Positions 36,601 to 47,744 are shown, counted from the first letter of the stretch. The stretch is DNA of 64,000 bases from Sipunculus nudus (GCA_026874595.1 CM049318.1:21987456-22051455); one strand, 5' to 3'. Made by a program: numbers and translations. The notes: a model not told the origin generated them from the letters alone.

Positions 36601-39600
36601 TGTTTATTTGAATAGGGGTCATGACCTTTCCAATTAGTGGCCTTGACCTTGAATATTGCCATATATGGTGAAAATCACACAAAATCATTAATTTCTCAAT
36701 AAGGGATGCATTGATTGGTCCAAAAATCAACTTGAACGAAGATCTTGGATAGTAATGTCATGTACCGGAAACAAGTGGCGCCACCTGTTATTCTTTTACT
36801 TGTTTTCGTGTCGTTTAATACCCCATCATTGCCACTTAACAGTACATTTATAACCTGTGAGCATTATAAGTCAAAAACTAATGGACAGATTTCTTTCATA
36901 TTATGCATATACATAGACATGGGTTATGGGATGATGTATATATAAATTGGGGTCATGACCTTTCCTATTAGAGTGGCCTTGACCTTGAATATTGCCATAT
37001 ATGGTGAAAATTACACAAAATCATTAATATCTCAATAAGGGATGCATGCATTGGTCCAAAAATCAACATGTTCGAAGATCTTGGAAAGTATTGTCATGTA
37101 CCGGAAACAGGTGGCACCACCTGTTATTCTTTTACTTGTTTTGTGCCGCTTAATACCCCATCATTGCCATTTATCAGTACTGTGAGCATTATAAGTCAAA
37201 AACTAATGGACAAATTTCTTTCATATTATGCATATACATGGATATGGGTTATAGGATAATGTTTATTTGAATAGGGGTCATGACCTTTCCAATTAGTGGC
37301 CTTGACCTTGAATATTGCCATATATGGTGAAAATCACACAAAATCATTAATTTCTCAATAAGATCTTGGATAGTAATGTCATGTACCGGAAACAAGTGGT
37401 GCCACCTGTTATTCTTTTACTTGTTTTCGTGCCGTTTAATACCCCATCATTGCCACTTAACAGTATTGTGAGCATTATAAGTCAAAAACTAATGGACAGA
37501 TTTCTTGCATATACATAGACATGGGTTAGGGGATGATGTATATTGAAATTTGGATCATGACCTTTTCTATGAGAATGACCTTTTCTATGAGTGTGGTCTG
37601 ATATTAATTGTTGCTGAAGATGGGGGGCCTATTCTTAAAGGGGGGGGGGGGATTTATTGTCTGGGGATACTATGGCACCTGCGGTGCCAAGAAATATCTA
37701 GTTTTAATATTGTTGTAAGAAAATGGTTTGAGTCAGATGTCTACTTCATATCTAACTCTGTTTGATTTCTAGGACACTTTTGATTTTAGCAAAGCCTGTC
37801 CATTTATCTAATTGCTCTGACCATGGAACTATTCAAATGAATGTTTTGTGTATTTGAATTCCAATAGGGTAGCGTCTGTACAGGGATTAACAAGATGTCT
37901 TCACAGTGGTCATATTACAAGATATTTTGTATTTTAGTTACTTATTATAGCACACCAATACATTTGTAGGTTTAGAAGCATTTGTGACTTTTCCTGTATC
38001 TGTTTTTAGCTCAGCTGACTATAAGTCATCTGAGCTGAAGTCGTGGTCCATTGTCCGTCGTCCATCTGTCCGTCCGTCCGTCCGTAGATGTGGCACGTTT
38101 TGAAACCGTAAGACCTAGGAATCCAAAATTCGGCATAATTTTAGATGTCCCCAAGATCTCCTACCAAGTCGAAAACTGGGTCTTTGCGACTTCGTTCCTT
38201 TGAGAAATTAAGGAAAAACCTCAATTTTTTATTAAAAACCTATTTTCACACTTCAGGACTGCCTAATATCAAAACCACTCATCTGTTTTTCCTCATATTT
38301 ACCATAAATATTCCTCTATATAGTTCCTATGTACATGCCAGAAATTAGGTCTGTATTATATAATTTAAAAAAGTTATGGGCCCAAACATTATTCATTTTG
38401 TAAGAAATCAGGAAAGATATTTGAACACTTAACACAAAACATGTTAAAGCTATGGACTTTTTTTCCAGTAATATAACTTTAATTAATCAAAATTAAATTG
38501 TATGCCCAAAATTAGATCAAAATCTTTTAAATTTTTAAAAATATTAACAAAAATAAAAAATTGGTACCTTAAATTTTGCCCAGTTTTGACCATGGCACGT
38601 TTTTTTTGCTGTAAGTACTGTTGATCTAATTTTCACAGCATGTACAAATAAGGATTTAATCTGTTAAAATCTGAAATTTAAAAATAAAAGCTGCAAAATT
38701 AGGCTAGTTATTGAATTTGTTTTGAGGCTCTTGTTGTATTCCCGTACATTGTCAAGCAGTCCACTGTGGTCACTGTTGGTCATTCAGTGCAGCTCTGTAT
38801 GCTCCCAAGGTTGTTGGCATAATGTTAGATGTCCCCAAGATCTCCTACCAAGCCAAAAACAGGGTCTTTGCGACTTTGTTCCTTTGAGAAATTAAGGAAA
38901 AACCTCAATTTTTTATTAAAAACCTATTTTCACATTTCAGGACAGCCTAACTACGAAACCACTCACCTGTTTTTCCTCATATTTACCATAAATATTCCTC
39001 TATATAGTTCCTATGTACATGCCAGTAATTAGGTCTGTATTATATGATTTAAAAAAAAGTTATTGGCTCAAACATAATGCATTTTGTAAAAAATCAGGAA
39101 AGGTATTTGAAAATTGGATCAAAATCTGTAAAATTTTTAAATATTAGCAAAAATAAAAAATTGGTACCTTCAATTTTGCCTAAATTTGACCATGGCACTT
39201 TTTTCTCATATAAGTACATTTGATTTAATTTTCACAGCCACTTTACATATGGATTTAATCTGATGAATTTGAATTTGAAAGTATAAGCTTAAAAAATAGT
39301 CTAGCTATTGAAGTTTTTTAGAAGACTTAATGTATTTGTATTTTCTAGCATCTTGACCCTACTTTGTTTACCTGGTAATCCAAAAATTGGCATAATGTTA
39401 GATGTAATTGTAAATATTCATATTCTTCCATACATTTCCTATGTACATACCAAAATGTTTGGAGGCTCTTGTTGTATTCCCTTACATTGTCAAGCAGTCC
39501 ACTGAGGTCACTGTAGGTCATTCAATGCAACTCTATGCTCCCCAGGCTGTTATGTAATCCCATCACTCCGGCAAGCCCTCTCTCTTGTTGAGCTTGATCA

Positions 39601-42600
39601 GGCTGCCAGCATAAATACCACAGGGAGCCTTTCTCTCCCCCCCCCCCCCCCCCCACCCCATTCTGTTGACAGACCTGTACTCTAAACAAGATGAATCTTT
39701 TAATTTCACATTTTTTCAGCGATGAACAGTAAAAACAGAGACCCCTCCACTTCGATACACAGGACTAATATACAAGACAAAGCTGATAATTTTAATGTTA
39801 AAAAATTCTTTTTGTTGAGACTTGGACAATTTTGATTTTTTTTAAAGAAAAAAATGTCCAGGAATTTAATCCTAATATTCATATATGGTAAAATATTAGG
39901 ACCTAATGGAAGTGCTTACTGACAAGATTTAAGAAGATATAAATACTTTGTAGCATTTCGTTCATATCTCTTAAAGTTGGTGGGGCCTAGTTACCTAGTT
40001 TTAAAAATTAGAAATATTGGTCAAACTTTGTGGGATTAATTTTTAACTCATATGGCCATATATTTAACTTTTGAAAAATTAATTACCTTCACACATTATT
40101 TGTTTATGAAATGGAACTTTTATATGACACTTATCGTAAGCCCATTTTTTCCCTTGGTGCATCACTAGATGGTTTCAGGCGAAAGGTTTCATTTATTACA
40201 CAGTCCATATGCTTTAGCTCATGTCCATTATTCTATAATTTACAGAGTTTCATTTAAGCTGGGCCATTTTCTCTCAGCTTTTCAAATGGTAATAAACATG
40301 GAAAAACCAAAAGAAACAAAAATATTTTGCAGTTACTAATATTTTGCAAAATTCAGCTGAGCGACGTGACCCATAGGTCCCTTGTCTTTATGCTTGATTT
40401 TCCTTATTATTATGCATAAACAAAAATTAGCTTGTAAGCTTAAACACAGAAAATTTGAAGCATCAGGGCCTTTTCAAACTACCTTCTGTAATATAATAAA
40501 TATATATTATCATATTCTCAGGACAATTTTCCACATATGTGCTGTTTAACAGACCCGATCGGTAAGCCAAAATGTAGACCTCTAAAAAAATTTTCACAAT
40601 ATGAATCTTAAAATACTGATAAATCTGACATTCCCTTTTCTCACTACAGGATGTTGTAATGCTGAATGGCTTTGGCACAGTTGTGAATGCTCTGGGCAAG
40701 AGAGTGAAGCCATACCTGCCCCAGATCTGTGGTACCATCCTTTGGCGTTTAAACAACAAATCGGCTAAAGTTCGACAGCAGGCAGCCGATCTTATCGCCA
40801 GAATCGCCCTCGTCATGAAGACTTGCCAGGAGGTTTGTCATTTTACTATATATCATCAGTCTGTGTTTGCAGTAGAGTTCACTATATAAATATTGTTACA
40901 AATCCTACACTGTATATATTTTATAGCAGTAGATTTAAGTGGTTCATGAAGTCATAATGTAGGAATTATGATTATCAGCTCTGTATGAACTTTAGTAATA
41001 TTTCATACAGGATACCTGTGAATTGCTTGGTCTGTGGTTCAATTTGATGATTGTTCACTGTGCTTTGATTTGTTTATTTAATTATTGCAATGTGTCATAT
41101 CTGAGAGGTTCATCTAATGAATTTTTATCCTAAGATGACACGAAGATGGACATTAAAATGTAGTAACTGTATTACTGCACTATCATGATAATCTAATGTA
41201 TGATAAAAGAATAACTTCCCCATTAAACAAAAGTGCTTGCAACATCATGTATAGTGTTCATCTGTCAGTAGGTATAAGCCAGAGTTAAACAAGGAAATCA
41301 GTGATAAATGCAATTATTTGAAATAAATTATTTAATTTCAAATTAGATAATCAGTTAATGACTTGCTTCCATTCAGTGCATTGTGAGTGTCCTGTTATAC
41401 AGTGTATAATGTCATGTCTAATTAATCATTTGATATATCTGTGCTCTACAGGAGAAGCTGATGGGACATTTGGGAGTTGTACTGTACGAGTACCTGGGAG
41501 AAGAGTACCCGGAGGTGCTGGGTAGTATACTGGGAGCTCTGAAGGCCATCGTCAATGTGATCGGTATGACCAAGATGACCCCGCCAATCAAGGATCTCCT
41601 GCCAAGGCTCACACCCATCCTTAAAAACAGGTGCTGTGCTTTTAAGATCATCTCTGTTAGTTACATTAAACTTGATCTCTCCCAGGCATTTAAACAAATT
41701 TAAAAAGCCTTGATGGGAAAGTCTTTGTGAAGTTTTGAGTTACATTGGTGATTTGCGAGCTGCTGAACAGGTTGATGTAATATTTAGCTCAGTTGACTTC
41801 CTACACTGCCCAGCTATTTGGCTAGTATTCATCCTTGTACTTAACCTATTATTACATTTATCCTTATAGTGTAGCTTGAAAGTTTGCAGTAATGCTGAGA
41901 TATTGTCTAATCACAGTAAGTGTATTGATTGATATATCATATTTTCAGATACTCCCAAGAGAGATATATGTGTCCAGATATATGCAAAATGTATGGGTGC
42001 CGTTTTTTTTTTGTCAAATCGGAGCAGAGTTTACTATTGCAGCTTCATAATGATGCTGAGATAATAATGTACATACATATCTAATATCCATAATTGGGGC
42101 TTAGGCATTTGATGCAAAACAGATGGACAAGAATCTACTTTGGACATTCTTGTGTACAGTCTGTATGTTCCTGTTTTGTAGACATGAGAAGGTACAAGAG
42201 AACTGTATTGATCTGGTGGGACGTATCGCTGATCGTGGCGCAGAATTTGTGTCAGCTCGAGAGTGGATGAGGATTTGTTTCGAGCTGCTAGAGCTACTTA
42301 AAGCACACAAAAAGGCAATCAGGAGGGCCACAGTGAACACATTTGGCTACATCGCCAAAGCTATTGGGTGAGTCTTTACTTTGTGTATTATTATGTGGTT
42401 TACTTTATTATTTATTGCATAGGAAAATTGTGGTTTCTTTATTGTATTAGCATATAAAATGTCTGTGTCATACTACAAGAGGAGCTCTCAAATTTTGTAA
42501 CCTGCTACAGCCTTTCTAAGGAAAAAAAACTCCTTTTCCTGATCAGTGATAGCTTCTTATTGTGAAATAGTATACACTGTAACATGCATTCATATGTTAA

Positions 42601-45153
42601 CAAAAAAAATATTTAGAAAGAGTGTGCTACAGACTAAGAGTTCTGTTTCAAAAGTGACATGGTTTTAAATTTTAATTACTCTAAATGTTTATCCTAATGG
42701 CCATGACCAAGTTGATGCAGTTGTGAAGTGATGTAAAGTTGTTGCTAACTAACAGGAAAATGAGAATGTTGATTATCATAATCATGAAAATTTTCCTGAG
42801 AAATATATGTATTTGAATTGTGTTCTATTAATCAGTTTCATATACACATATTTATACCAAACCAAATTAATTTTTATAAGTCCATGTGAACTTTTTTACT
42901 TTCAGTCCCCATGATGTGCTGGCCACACTACTTAACAACCTTAAGGTACAAGAGAGACAGAACCGTGTCTGTACAACAGTGGCCATCGCCATTGTGGCCG
43001 AGACCTGCTCACCGTTCACAGTACTGCCAGGGCTAATGAACGAGTACAGGGTTCCTGAGCTCAATGTACAAAATGGTGTGCTGAAATCACTGTCATTTAT
43101 GTTTGAGTACATTGGAGAAATGGGAAAGGACTATATCTATGCTGTCTCCCCTCTACTGGAAGATGCATTAATGGACAGGTCTGTCTTATTTTTTGATAAT
43201 GCCTCATAGTCATACTATTTCAAAATACCTATACCATACTAGGTGGAGTATACATTTCTAAGTTCTCTATATTATATAGACAGTTTTGATGATTGTTTAT
43301 TATTGACAGATTCCCAGTGTAAGGTTATTACTATATTAATGATTTTATCCATAGCATATTACATATGTCAGCTTTGTAATCCAAGTGGAAGATAACCAGC
43401 TCTTTATTACTGCTATTATAGTTTCAGAAGAAATGTTTATCTGTGTCAAAATGGCACCCTGCAACTGGGTTTCTCTTGAACCTGGTAAAAATAGCCCATA
43501 TTTATCGCTAAGTGGGATGTTATTATTACCCTCAGAAGACTTGATAAAATGAGATAGCAATCAATCTCAAGGTTACAGATTATCAAAAATCAAACCTGAT
43601 TGAACTTCCATATCATCAGATACTACACTTTGTCTTATCTTTGGAAATTAAAATATACGTGAAAAATGAGGAACATCTCAGGAACAGCAGCCTCCATTAT
43701 TGTACATCTGGGAAATGTTGACAGTTCTTTGAAAATAAATTACAAGATGCAACCGTGTTACCTGCACATCACTTAACAGAAACCCAACAAAATTGGAAAT
43801 TTGATAACCATATTTTGACTCAACAAAAACAGTTCCCTGGAATCAAGGTATTGTTGTGATAATGGTGTTTAACACGTAACATTCCACTGTAGTCCCTTTT
43901 AATGAACATTGGCCCTTGACATTTAATTGTACAAGTCAGTCACACTGTTACCAGGTTGATAAGGCTGATGCTAGGATGGTTTTTTAGCACAACCATTTAT
44001 CTGAACAAAAATCTTTTATCCCACAAGAAGTTAAGATTAATAAGCAGCACTCCATTGTGCAAGCACACACACGCTGTAACTGACATGTACAGTAAAACCT
44101 CACTTAACGACCTTCCTAGTTATGCGACCACCTGAATATAGCGACCACTTTTTCACTGTCCCAATTTTTTTTGCTCCTTATATCAGACCTTGATTAGATG
44201 GCCACCTCAAAAATGCGACTGCTTCATTGAGGTCCTGTTGGTGTGGTCGTCATTATTCCGAGGTTGAACTGTATGTGCATGATCAAAGCATAGCAAAAAT
44301 ATTTTAACAGGTTAAGCTTATTTTAAAAAACTCAAATCTAAACAATTTTTGGTTTATTTTTACAGAGACTTGGTACACAGACAAACAGCCATGGCAGCAA
44401 TCCAGCATATGGCACTGGGGGTGTTTGGGTTTGGCTGTGAAGACGCACTCTCCCACCTCCTCAACTATGTCTGGCCCAACGTCTTTGAGTCCTCACCACA
44501 TGTTGTTCAGGCTTTTATGGGTGCCATAGAAGGTCTACGTGTTGGTCTGGGACCATCAAAAATCTTACAATACACAATGCAGGTGAGTGATTACAACTTG
44601 AATGTTAATATCTTTCTTGTGACTGTTAATGACTTTAAGTTGAAGATGTAGCATAAAATTTATCAGTCTCAGAAACCATACTCCATAGTTTATAGTTGTA
44701 ACTGTTAGATTGCAGTTGTGTCACTCGGATGTTTCATTGAGCCATTTACATTAAAGCTGGCTATGAAACGAGGATTTGGAGAATGAAGAAAGAGTTTTAT
44801 GTTTATTTATCCTTTGAAAACAACTTAAAAGTCAATAAAAGTCTGTGAATTCTTCTACAGTTGGCTGCTTGCAGACCTGTTTATGGGATAGGATGATCAT
44901 TGGGCTTCACAGTATATAAGGTGTTCTTTCTACCTAGTATACAAGGTTATATTTCTACCCATTTATGTTAACAAGGATTCATATCTGTTTTCAGGGGCTG
45001 TTCCATCCTGCGAGGAAAGTTCGGGACGTTTACTGGAAAGTTTACAACACCATATACATCGGGGCCCAGGATTCAATGATCCCCTCATACCCACGTGTTC
45101 CCAATGACGAGAAAAATCATTACGTCAGATACGAGCTGGACTACATGTTATAG
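12616..45153 (+). CDS. SF3B1: Splicing factor 3B subunit 1 (SF3B1/SF3b155), complete, 21 exons
   Basis: SF3B1 is the scaffold of SF3b in U2 snRNP; its HEAT superhelix clamps the branch-point helix. Coding exons: 12616-12637, 15469-15647, 16140-16229, 17895-18012, 21390-21469, 23178-23556, 25222-25566, 26339-26460, 27470-27670, 28261-28362, 28853-29119, 29522-29792, 30403-30548, 34362-34634, 35158-35379, 40650-40832, 41452-41630, 42182-42367, 42906-43178, 44366-44582 and 44995-45153 (TAG). They sum to 4014 nt (1337 aa; human 1304). Every junction is GT-AG and in phase. The N-terminus holds WD-type U2AF-ligand motifs with tryptophans near 196, 211, 225, 249, 281 and 327, and many TP sites. From about residue 500 the HEAT repeats are almost identical to human. 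Residues matching human E622, R625, H662, K666 and K700 are present with a constant +33 offset, as are the pladienolide-site K1071, R1074 and V1078. The ATG was chosen because MSAKTYE joins in phase to [10 protein letters not shown], as in other SF3B1 proteins. Confidence 0.97.
13068..13694. mobile_element. Foldback (long inverted repeat) element in SF3B1 intron 1
   Basis: The left arm 13068-13210 and right arm 13552-13694 are inverted copies of about 143 bp with only scattered mismatches. Shared stretches include ATGGCCTAGAAACC, GACACATTGAGTATGGGCGA, TATACCCGTT and AAAGAACAAGGTAATG. The arms flank a loop of about 341 bp with no ORF. This is typical of a foldback or MITE-like non-autonomous element, or of a transcribed hairpin. 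Target duplications are not clear. A solo arm lies upstream at 12062-12245. Confidence 0.85.
13695..15468 (+). other. SF3B1 intron 1, right part
   Basis: Ordinary intron sequence between the foldback element and exon 2, with no repeat I can name. An ATGCCTG followed by a GTAAGTG donor at about 14117 looks like a first exon but does not fit the protein. Confidence 0.6.
15648..17894 (+). other. SF3B1 introns 2 and 3
   Basis: Intron 2 (15648-16139) and intron 3 (16230-17894) surround the 90-nt exon 3. Intron 3 is GC-richer between about 16500 and 17550, with several short ORFs of no recognised family, perhaps an old repeat. I see nothing firm. Confidence 0.5.
18013..21389 (+). other. SF3B1 intron 4
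   Basis: A 3.4-kb AT-rich intron in which I recognise no gene, transposon end or RNA gene. It is the only long SF3B1 intron without an obvious structured repeat. Confidence 0.5.
21801..22966 (+). mobile_element. Family A element, copy A1 (Helentron-like, non-autonomous), SF3B1 intron 5
   Basis: The 5' end is a hairpin: AGCTCAGCTGACT, short loop, AGTCATCTGAGCT. A TCCGTC/TGTC pyrimidine tract follows. Internal units of about 310-330 bp begin with AACAGGGCACAAATCGTAA at about 21891, 22199 and 22528. The 3' end reads GTCGGCTGAGCGTCA and then the palindrome TGACCCATGGGTCA and CTTGTT. The CAGCTGAGC near the 3' end is the inverse of the 5' GCTCAGCTG. There is no transposase. Confidence 0.8.
23178..23556 (+). 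CDS. SF3B1: SF3B1 exon 6: ULM and TP-rich region
   Basis: This exon encodes residues 164-289. It contains the basic stretch [14 protein letters not shown] and further [28 protein letters not shown] and [10 protein letters not shown] motifs. In the human protein such tryptophan motifs (ULMs) bind UHM domains of U2AF65, SPF45 and PUF60, and the TP sites are phosphorylated by cyclin-dependent kinases during splicing. The order and spacing match human closely. Confidence 0.95.
23675..24958 (-). mobile_element. Family B element, minus-strand copy, SF3B1 intron 6
   Basis: This is the reverse orientation of the element at 35461-37705. Its 3' end is at about 23678 (complement of AAGAAATATCTAGTT, with a decayed hairpin). 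A C17 run at 23732-23748 matches the G-run of the plus copy. About three tandem units of 325-335 bp follow, each with a GGTCATGACC and a GGTGG(C/T)GCCACC palindrome (23961, 24287 and about 24619). Its 5' end GTATCCCCAGAC (complement) lies at about 24955. It fills most of intron 6 and has no ORF of significance. Confidence 0.8.
25222..25566 (+). CDS. SF3B1: SF3B1 exon 7 with expanded xTPxG repeat
   Basis: This exon encodes residues 290-404. After [13 protein letters not shown] and a last RWDETP motif come twelve consecutive pentapeptides of form (M/L/A/F/T)TP(G/S/T)G at 25353-25532, encoded by a 15-bp minisatellite. The exon then returns to the conserved MATPTPG. Human SF3B1 has only a short TP-containing linker here. 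Each unit offers a minimal TP phospho-site, so the repeat multiplies potential CDK targets. Confidence 0.95.
25353..25532 (+). repeat. Coding 15-bp minisatellite (12 units) in SF3B1
   Basis: Twelve 15-nt units of the type ATGACCCC(T/A)AGTGGA give 60 residues of xTPxG. Third positions and the first codon of each unit vary, so the array is not freshly duplicated throughout, although neighbouring units are similar. Confidence 0.93.
25567..28852 (+). other. SF3B1 introns 7-10
   Basis: These introns separate exons 7 to 11. Intron 8 (26461-27469) contains a stretch (about 26698-27140) with weak inverted ends GTATCCA(C/T) and many AAACTGG/AAACCGG phrases, perhaps an old DNA transposon. The others show nothing notable. 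Confidence 0.45.
29522..29792 (+). CDS. SF3B1: SF3B1 exon 12: HEAT repeats with hotspot residues 622-666 equivalents
   Basis: This exon encodes residues 636-725 and includes [18 protein letters not shown] and [12 protein letters not shown]. The glutamate, arginine, asparagine, histidine and lysine that are recurrently mutated in human leukaemia (E622, R625, N626, H662, K666) are all present, at E655, R658, N659, H695 and K699. Confidence 0.95.
30403..30548 (+). CDS. SF3B1: SF3B1 exon 13: HEAT repeat with K700 equivalent
   Basis: This exon encodes [20 protein letters not shown] and continues to [13 protein letters not shown]. The lysine of DEQQKVRT is K733 here, equal to human K700. The donor is followed after 38 bp by a MITE and then by stacked family A elements. 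Confidence 0.95.
30587..30830. mobile_element. MITE D, copy 1, SF3B1 intron 13
   Basis: The left end AGGTACAGTTCTCATGCAC and right end TGTTCCTGAGAACCATACCT are inverted repeats of about 19 bp. The internal sequence TTATTTTGATTTTTATCTGT and CAAGAAGATAAATAATACAA matches the copy at 46265-46489. There is no ORF. Its right end lies 4 bp before a family A element. Confidence 0.75.
30835..32200 (+). mobile_element. Family A element, copy A2, 3' end lost
   Basis: It starts with AGATCAGCTGACTATAATTC and ATCTGAGCT (a slightly decayed 5' hairpin) and a GTCCGTCGTCC tract. It shares long stretches with A4 (TTAGATGTCCCCAAAATCTC, a C14 run at 31682) and, from 31880, with A5 (AGAAGAGTAAAAACTTCCCC onward). 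No TGACCCATGGGTCA terminus is visible; A3 begins about 100 bp after the last recognisable part, so the 3' boundary is approximate. Confidence 0.65.
32309..33655 (+). mobile_element. Family A element, copy A3 (complete), SF3B1 intron 13
   Basis: This is the clearest copy. It has a 5' AGCTCAGCTGACT hairpin after a T-run and internal units of about 338 bp (AACAGGGCACAAAT at 32521 and 32859, a variant at about 33196). The 3' end is GTCAGCTGAGC, CATGACCCATGGGTCA and CTTGTT followed by a T-run. The 5' GCTCAGCTGAC and 3' GTCAGCTGAGC are perfect 11-bp inverse repeats, the 3' one lying upstream of the terminal hairpin. Confidence 0.85.
34635..35157 (+). other. SF3B1 intron 14
   Basis: A short AT-rich intron with nothing recognised beyond splice signals. 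Confidence 0.7.
35461..37705 (+). mobile_element. Family B element, plus-strand copy with tandem units, SF3B1 intron 15
   Basis: The 5' end is a hairpin: TATCTCGCCAGAC, ATA, GTCTGGAGATA. Six tandem units of about 325-337 bp follow, each with GGTCATGACC, CAAAATCATTAAT, GATCTTGGA and a GGTGGCGCCACCTGTT palindrome (35787, 36111, 36447, 36770, 37107, 37391). Units alternate in two types, giving a 659-bp dimer. The 3' end is GTCTGGGGATAC, then the hairpin GGCACCTGCGGTGCC, then AAGAAATATCTAGTTTT. The short ORFs inside are repeat artefacts. Confidence 0.85.
38008..40385 (+). mobile_element. Family A element, copy A4 with internal duplication, SF3B1 intron 15
   Basis: It has the 5' AGCTCAGCTGACT hairpin and a TCCGTCCGTCCG tract. 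A segment from about 38137 (TTAGATGTCCCCAAGATCTC) is repeated at about 38824. A C18 run lies at 39637-39654. The 3' end is TTCAGCTGAGCGACGTGACC, CATAGGTCC and CTTGTC. There is no coding capacity. Confidence 0.8.
42182..42367 (+). CDS. SF3B1: SF3B1 exon 18: branch-point / pladienolide pocket HEAT repeat
   Basis: This exon encodes [19 protein letters not shown] onward and then [20 protein letters not shown]. The lysine, arginine and valine equal to human K1071, R1074 and V1078 (here K1104, R1107, V1111) are unchanged. These residues line the pocket that holds the branch-point adenosine and binds pladienolide-type inhibitors. Confidence 0.93.
44100..44271. mobile_element. pogo/Tigger-like MITE, copy 2, SF3B1 intron 19
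   Basis: TA-CAGTAAAACCTCACTTAAC at the left and GAGGTTGAACTG-TA at the right, with GCGACCACC motifs inside. It is the same family as 1937-2112 and 45523-45699, and the ends form short inverted repeats. Confidence 0.7.
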
Positions 45154-45522
45154 TTAATTGGGTGTTGACTGAGAAACATTTGTAAATACAGAAGCGAGAA
45201 TACATGATGAAAAAGACTGAAGTGTGACTAGATAACTTATTACATGGTCTTCACTTTATATTAATGTAGAAACACTCAGAACTTGTCTCATGCCAGCAGT
45301 GAACTGGTTAGTGCAAGAGAGAAGAGTTTGGTAACATAATGCCGGTGCAAAAACTGATGGATAATATCATCATCGTCAGAGTAACTTGTGCTATAAAAAT
45401 CTGCTGTACAAGCAAGGTTTGTGTCACCTTGTGTTGTACTGGTTAATATTGGATAAGAAACCGAGTGATGGAGCAGCAGTGTCAGTGTGATGACCTCGTA
45501 TCTGCTGAGAAGAAAACAAGTA

Positions 45523-45699
45523 CAGTAAATCCTCTCCTTAGGACCACCTCAGTTTAGCGACCACCTTAAAATAAGACCAATTGTTCAAGGTCCCAATTCA
45601 TTTTTGCAATTTATATAAAACCTCTCTTAGATGACCACCTCAGAAAAGCAACCACTTTATCAAAGTCTTGATGGTGGTTGTAATTTCAAGGTTTAACTG
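45523..45699. mobile_element. pogo/Tigger-like MITE, copy 3, in the SF3B1 3'UTR
   Basis: TA-CAGTAAATCCTCTCCTTAG at the left, AAGGTTTAACTG-TA at the right, with GACCACCTC and GCGACCACC motifs internally. If the AATAAA at 46101 is used, the element is part of the mature SF3B1 mRNA. Confidence 0.7.
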
Positions 45700-46100
45700 T
45701 ATAATGGATCAGCATCAGTAATGTAAAAAAAAAGGATTGTCAATGAACAGGGGATATAGATATATGATGTACATTTGTGATATATATAAAACAGCCATAT
45801 AAGCTTGTGAGAAAGTGCATATGCTCCCAGAAGAAAAGGAAAAAAATACTGCTTGCAAAAGATTCTTACCACAAAGTTTGAAGTTAATTTGTGTTAAAAT
45901 TAGGTGTCCAAAGACGCACTGTTAGTTAGAACATGGGATATCCATATCTTGTCAGAGGAGATCACCCCATTGTAGATAAAACCAATGTTTTTAGCTGTGA
46001 ATGTAGTTTTATCAGTATGGATGTTGGTCAGATTAACAATCTTTGCTTACTAGCTGCACAGTAAATCCCAGTGAATATACTGCATAAGAATATATATATA

Positions 46101-46106
46101 AATAAA
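46101..46106 (+). terminator. Poly(A) signal of SF3B1
   Basis: AATAAA lies 948 bases after the stop codon, following a TATATATA stretch. I see no earlier canonical AATAAA in the 3'UTR. Confidence 0.65.
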
Positions 46107-46264
46107 GTTTTTGAAAAGGCTGAAATTTCCTAGAGGATTATTTATTTATAAAAGACATCAATTTCTGGATTTTTGGAATCCAAAGTGCACATGTGCCACT
46201 CAACTAACGACATAAATTGGAAATGAACATTCGCCTACAGTTTATATTAGGCAAAAAAAATAAA

Positions 46265-46489
46265 AGGTATGGTTCACAGGCACCGGCTACATCAATTTTA
46301 ACCCCCCCCCCCCCCCCATCAAAATATTTTATTTTGATTTTCATCTTTCAAGAAGATAAAAATAATACAATTTTGATAAGATTTCCTTTGTTATGTAGTG
46401 GTTTCACCTGTTAAGCAGATAAATCCTGTTCCCTGATCATATGACATTTTTATCAAAACTTACAAAAAAAGTGCCTGAGAACCATACCT
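46265..46489. mobile_element. MITE D, copy 2
   Basis: AGGTATGGTTCACAGGCAC at the left and GTGCCTGAGAACCATACCT at the right are inverted repeats of 19 bp with about one mismatch. A C16 run at 46302-46317 sits inside. The interior matches the copy at 30587-30830. Confidence 0.8.

Positions 46490-47744
<1,255 letters not shown>

Larger units (their letters stand above)
40833..44994 (+). other. SF3B1 introns 16-20
   Basis: Mostly plain AT-rich intron sequence between exons 16 and 21. The exception is the pogo-like MITE at 44100 in intron 19. Confidence 0.6.
45154..46125 (+). other. SF3B1 3' untranslated region
   Basis: This region runs from the stop codon to just past AATAAA at 46101-46106. It contains a pogo-like MITE (45523-45699). 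The end is inferred from the poly(A) signal. Confidence 0.6.
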
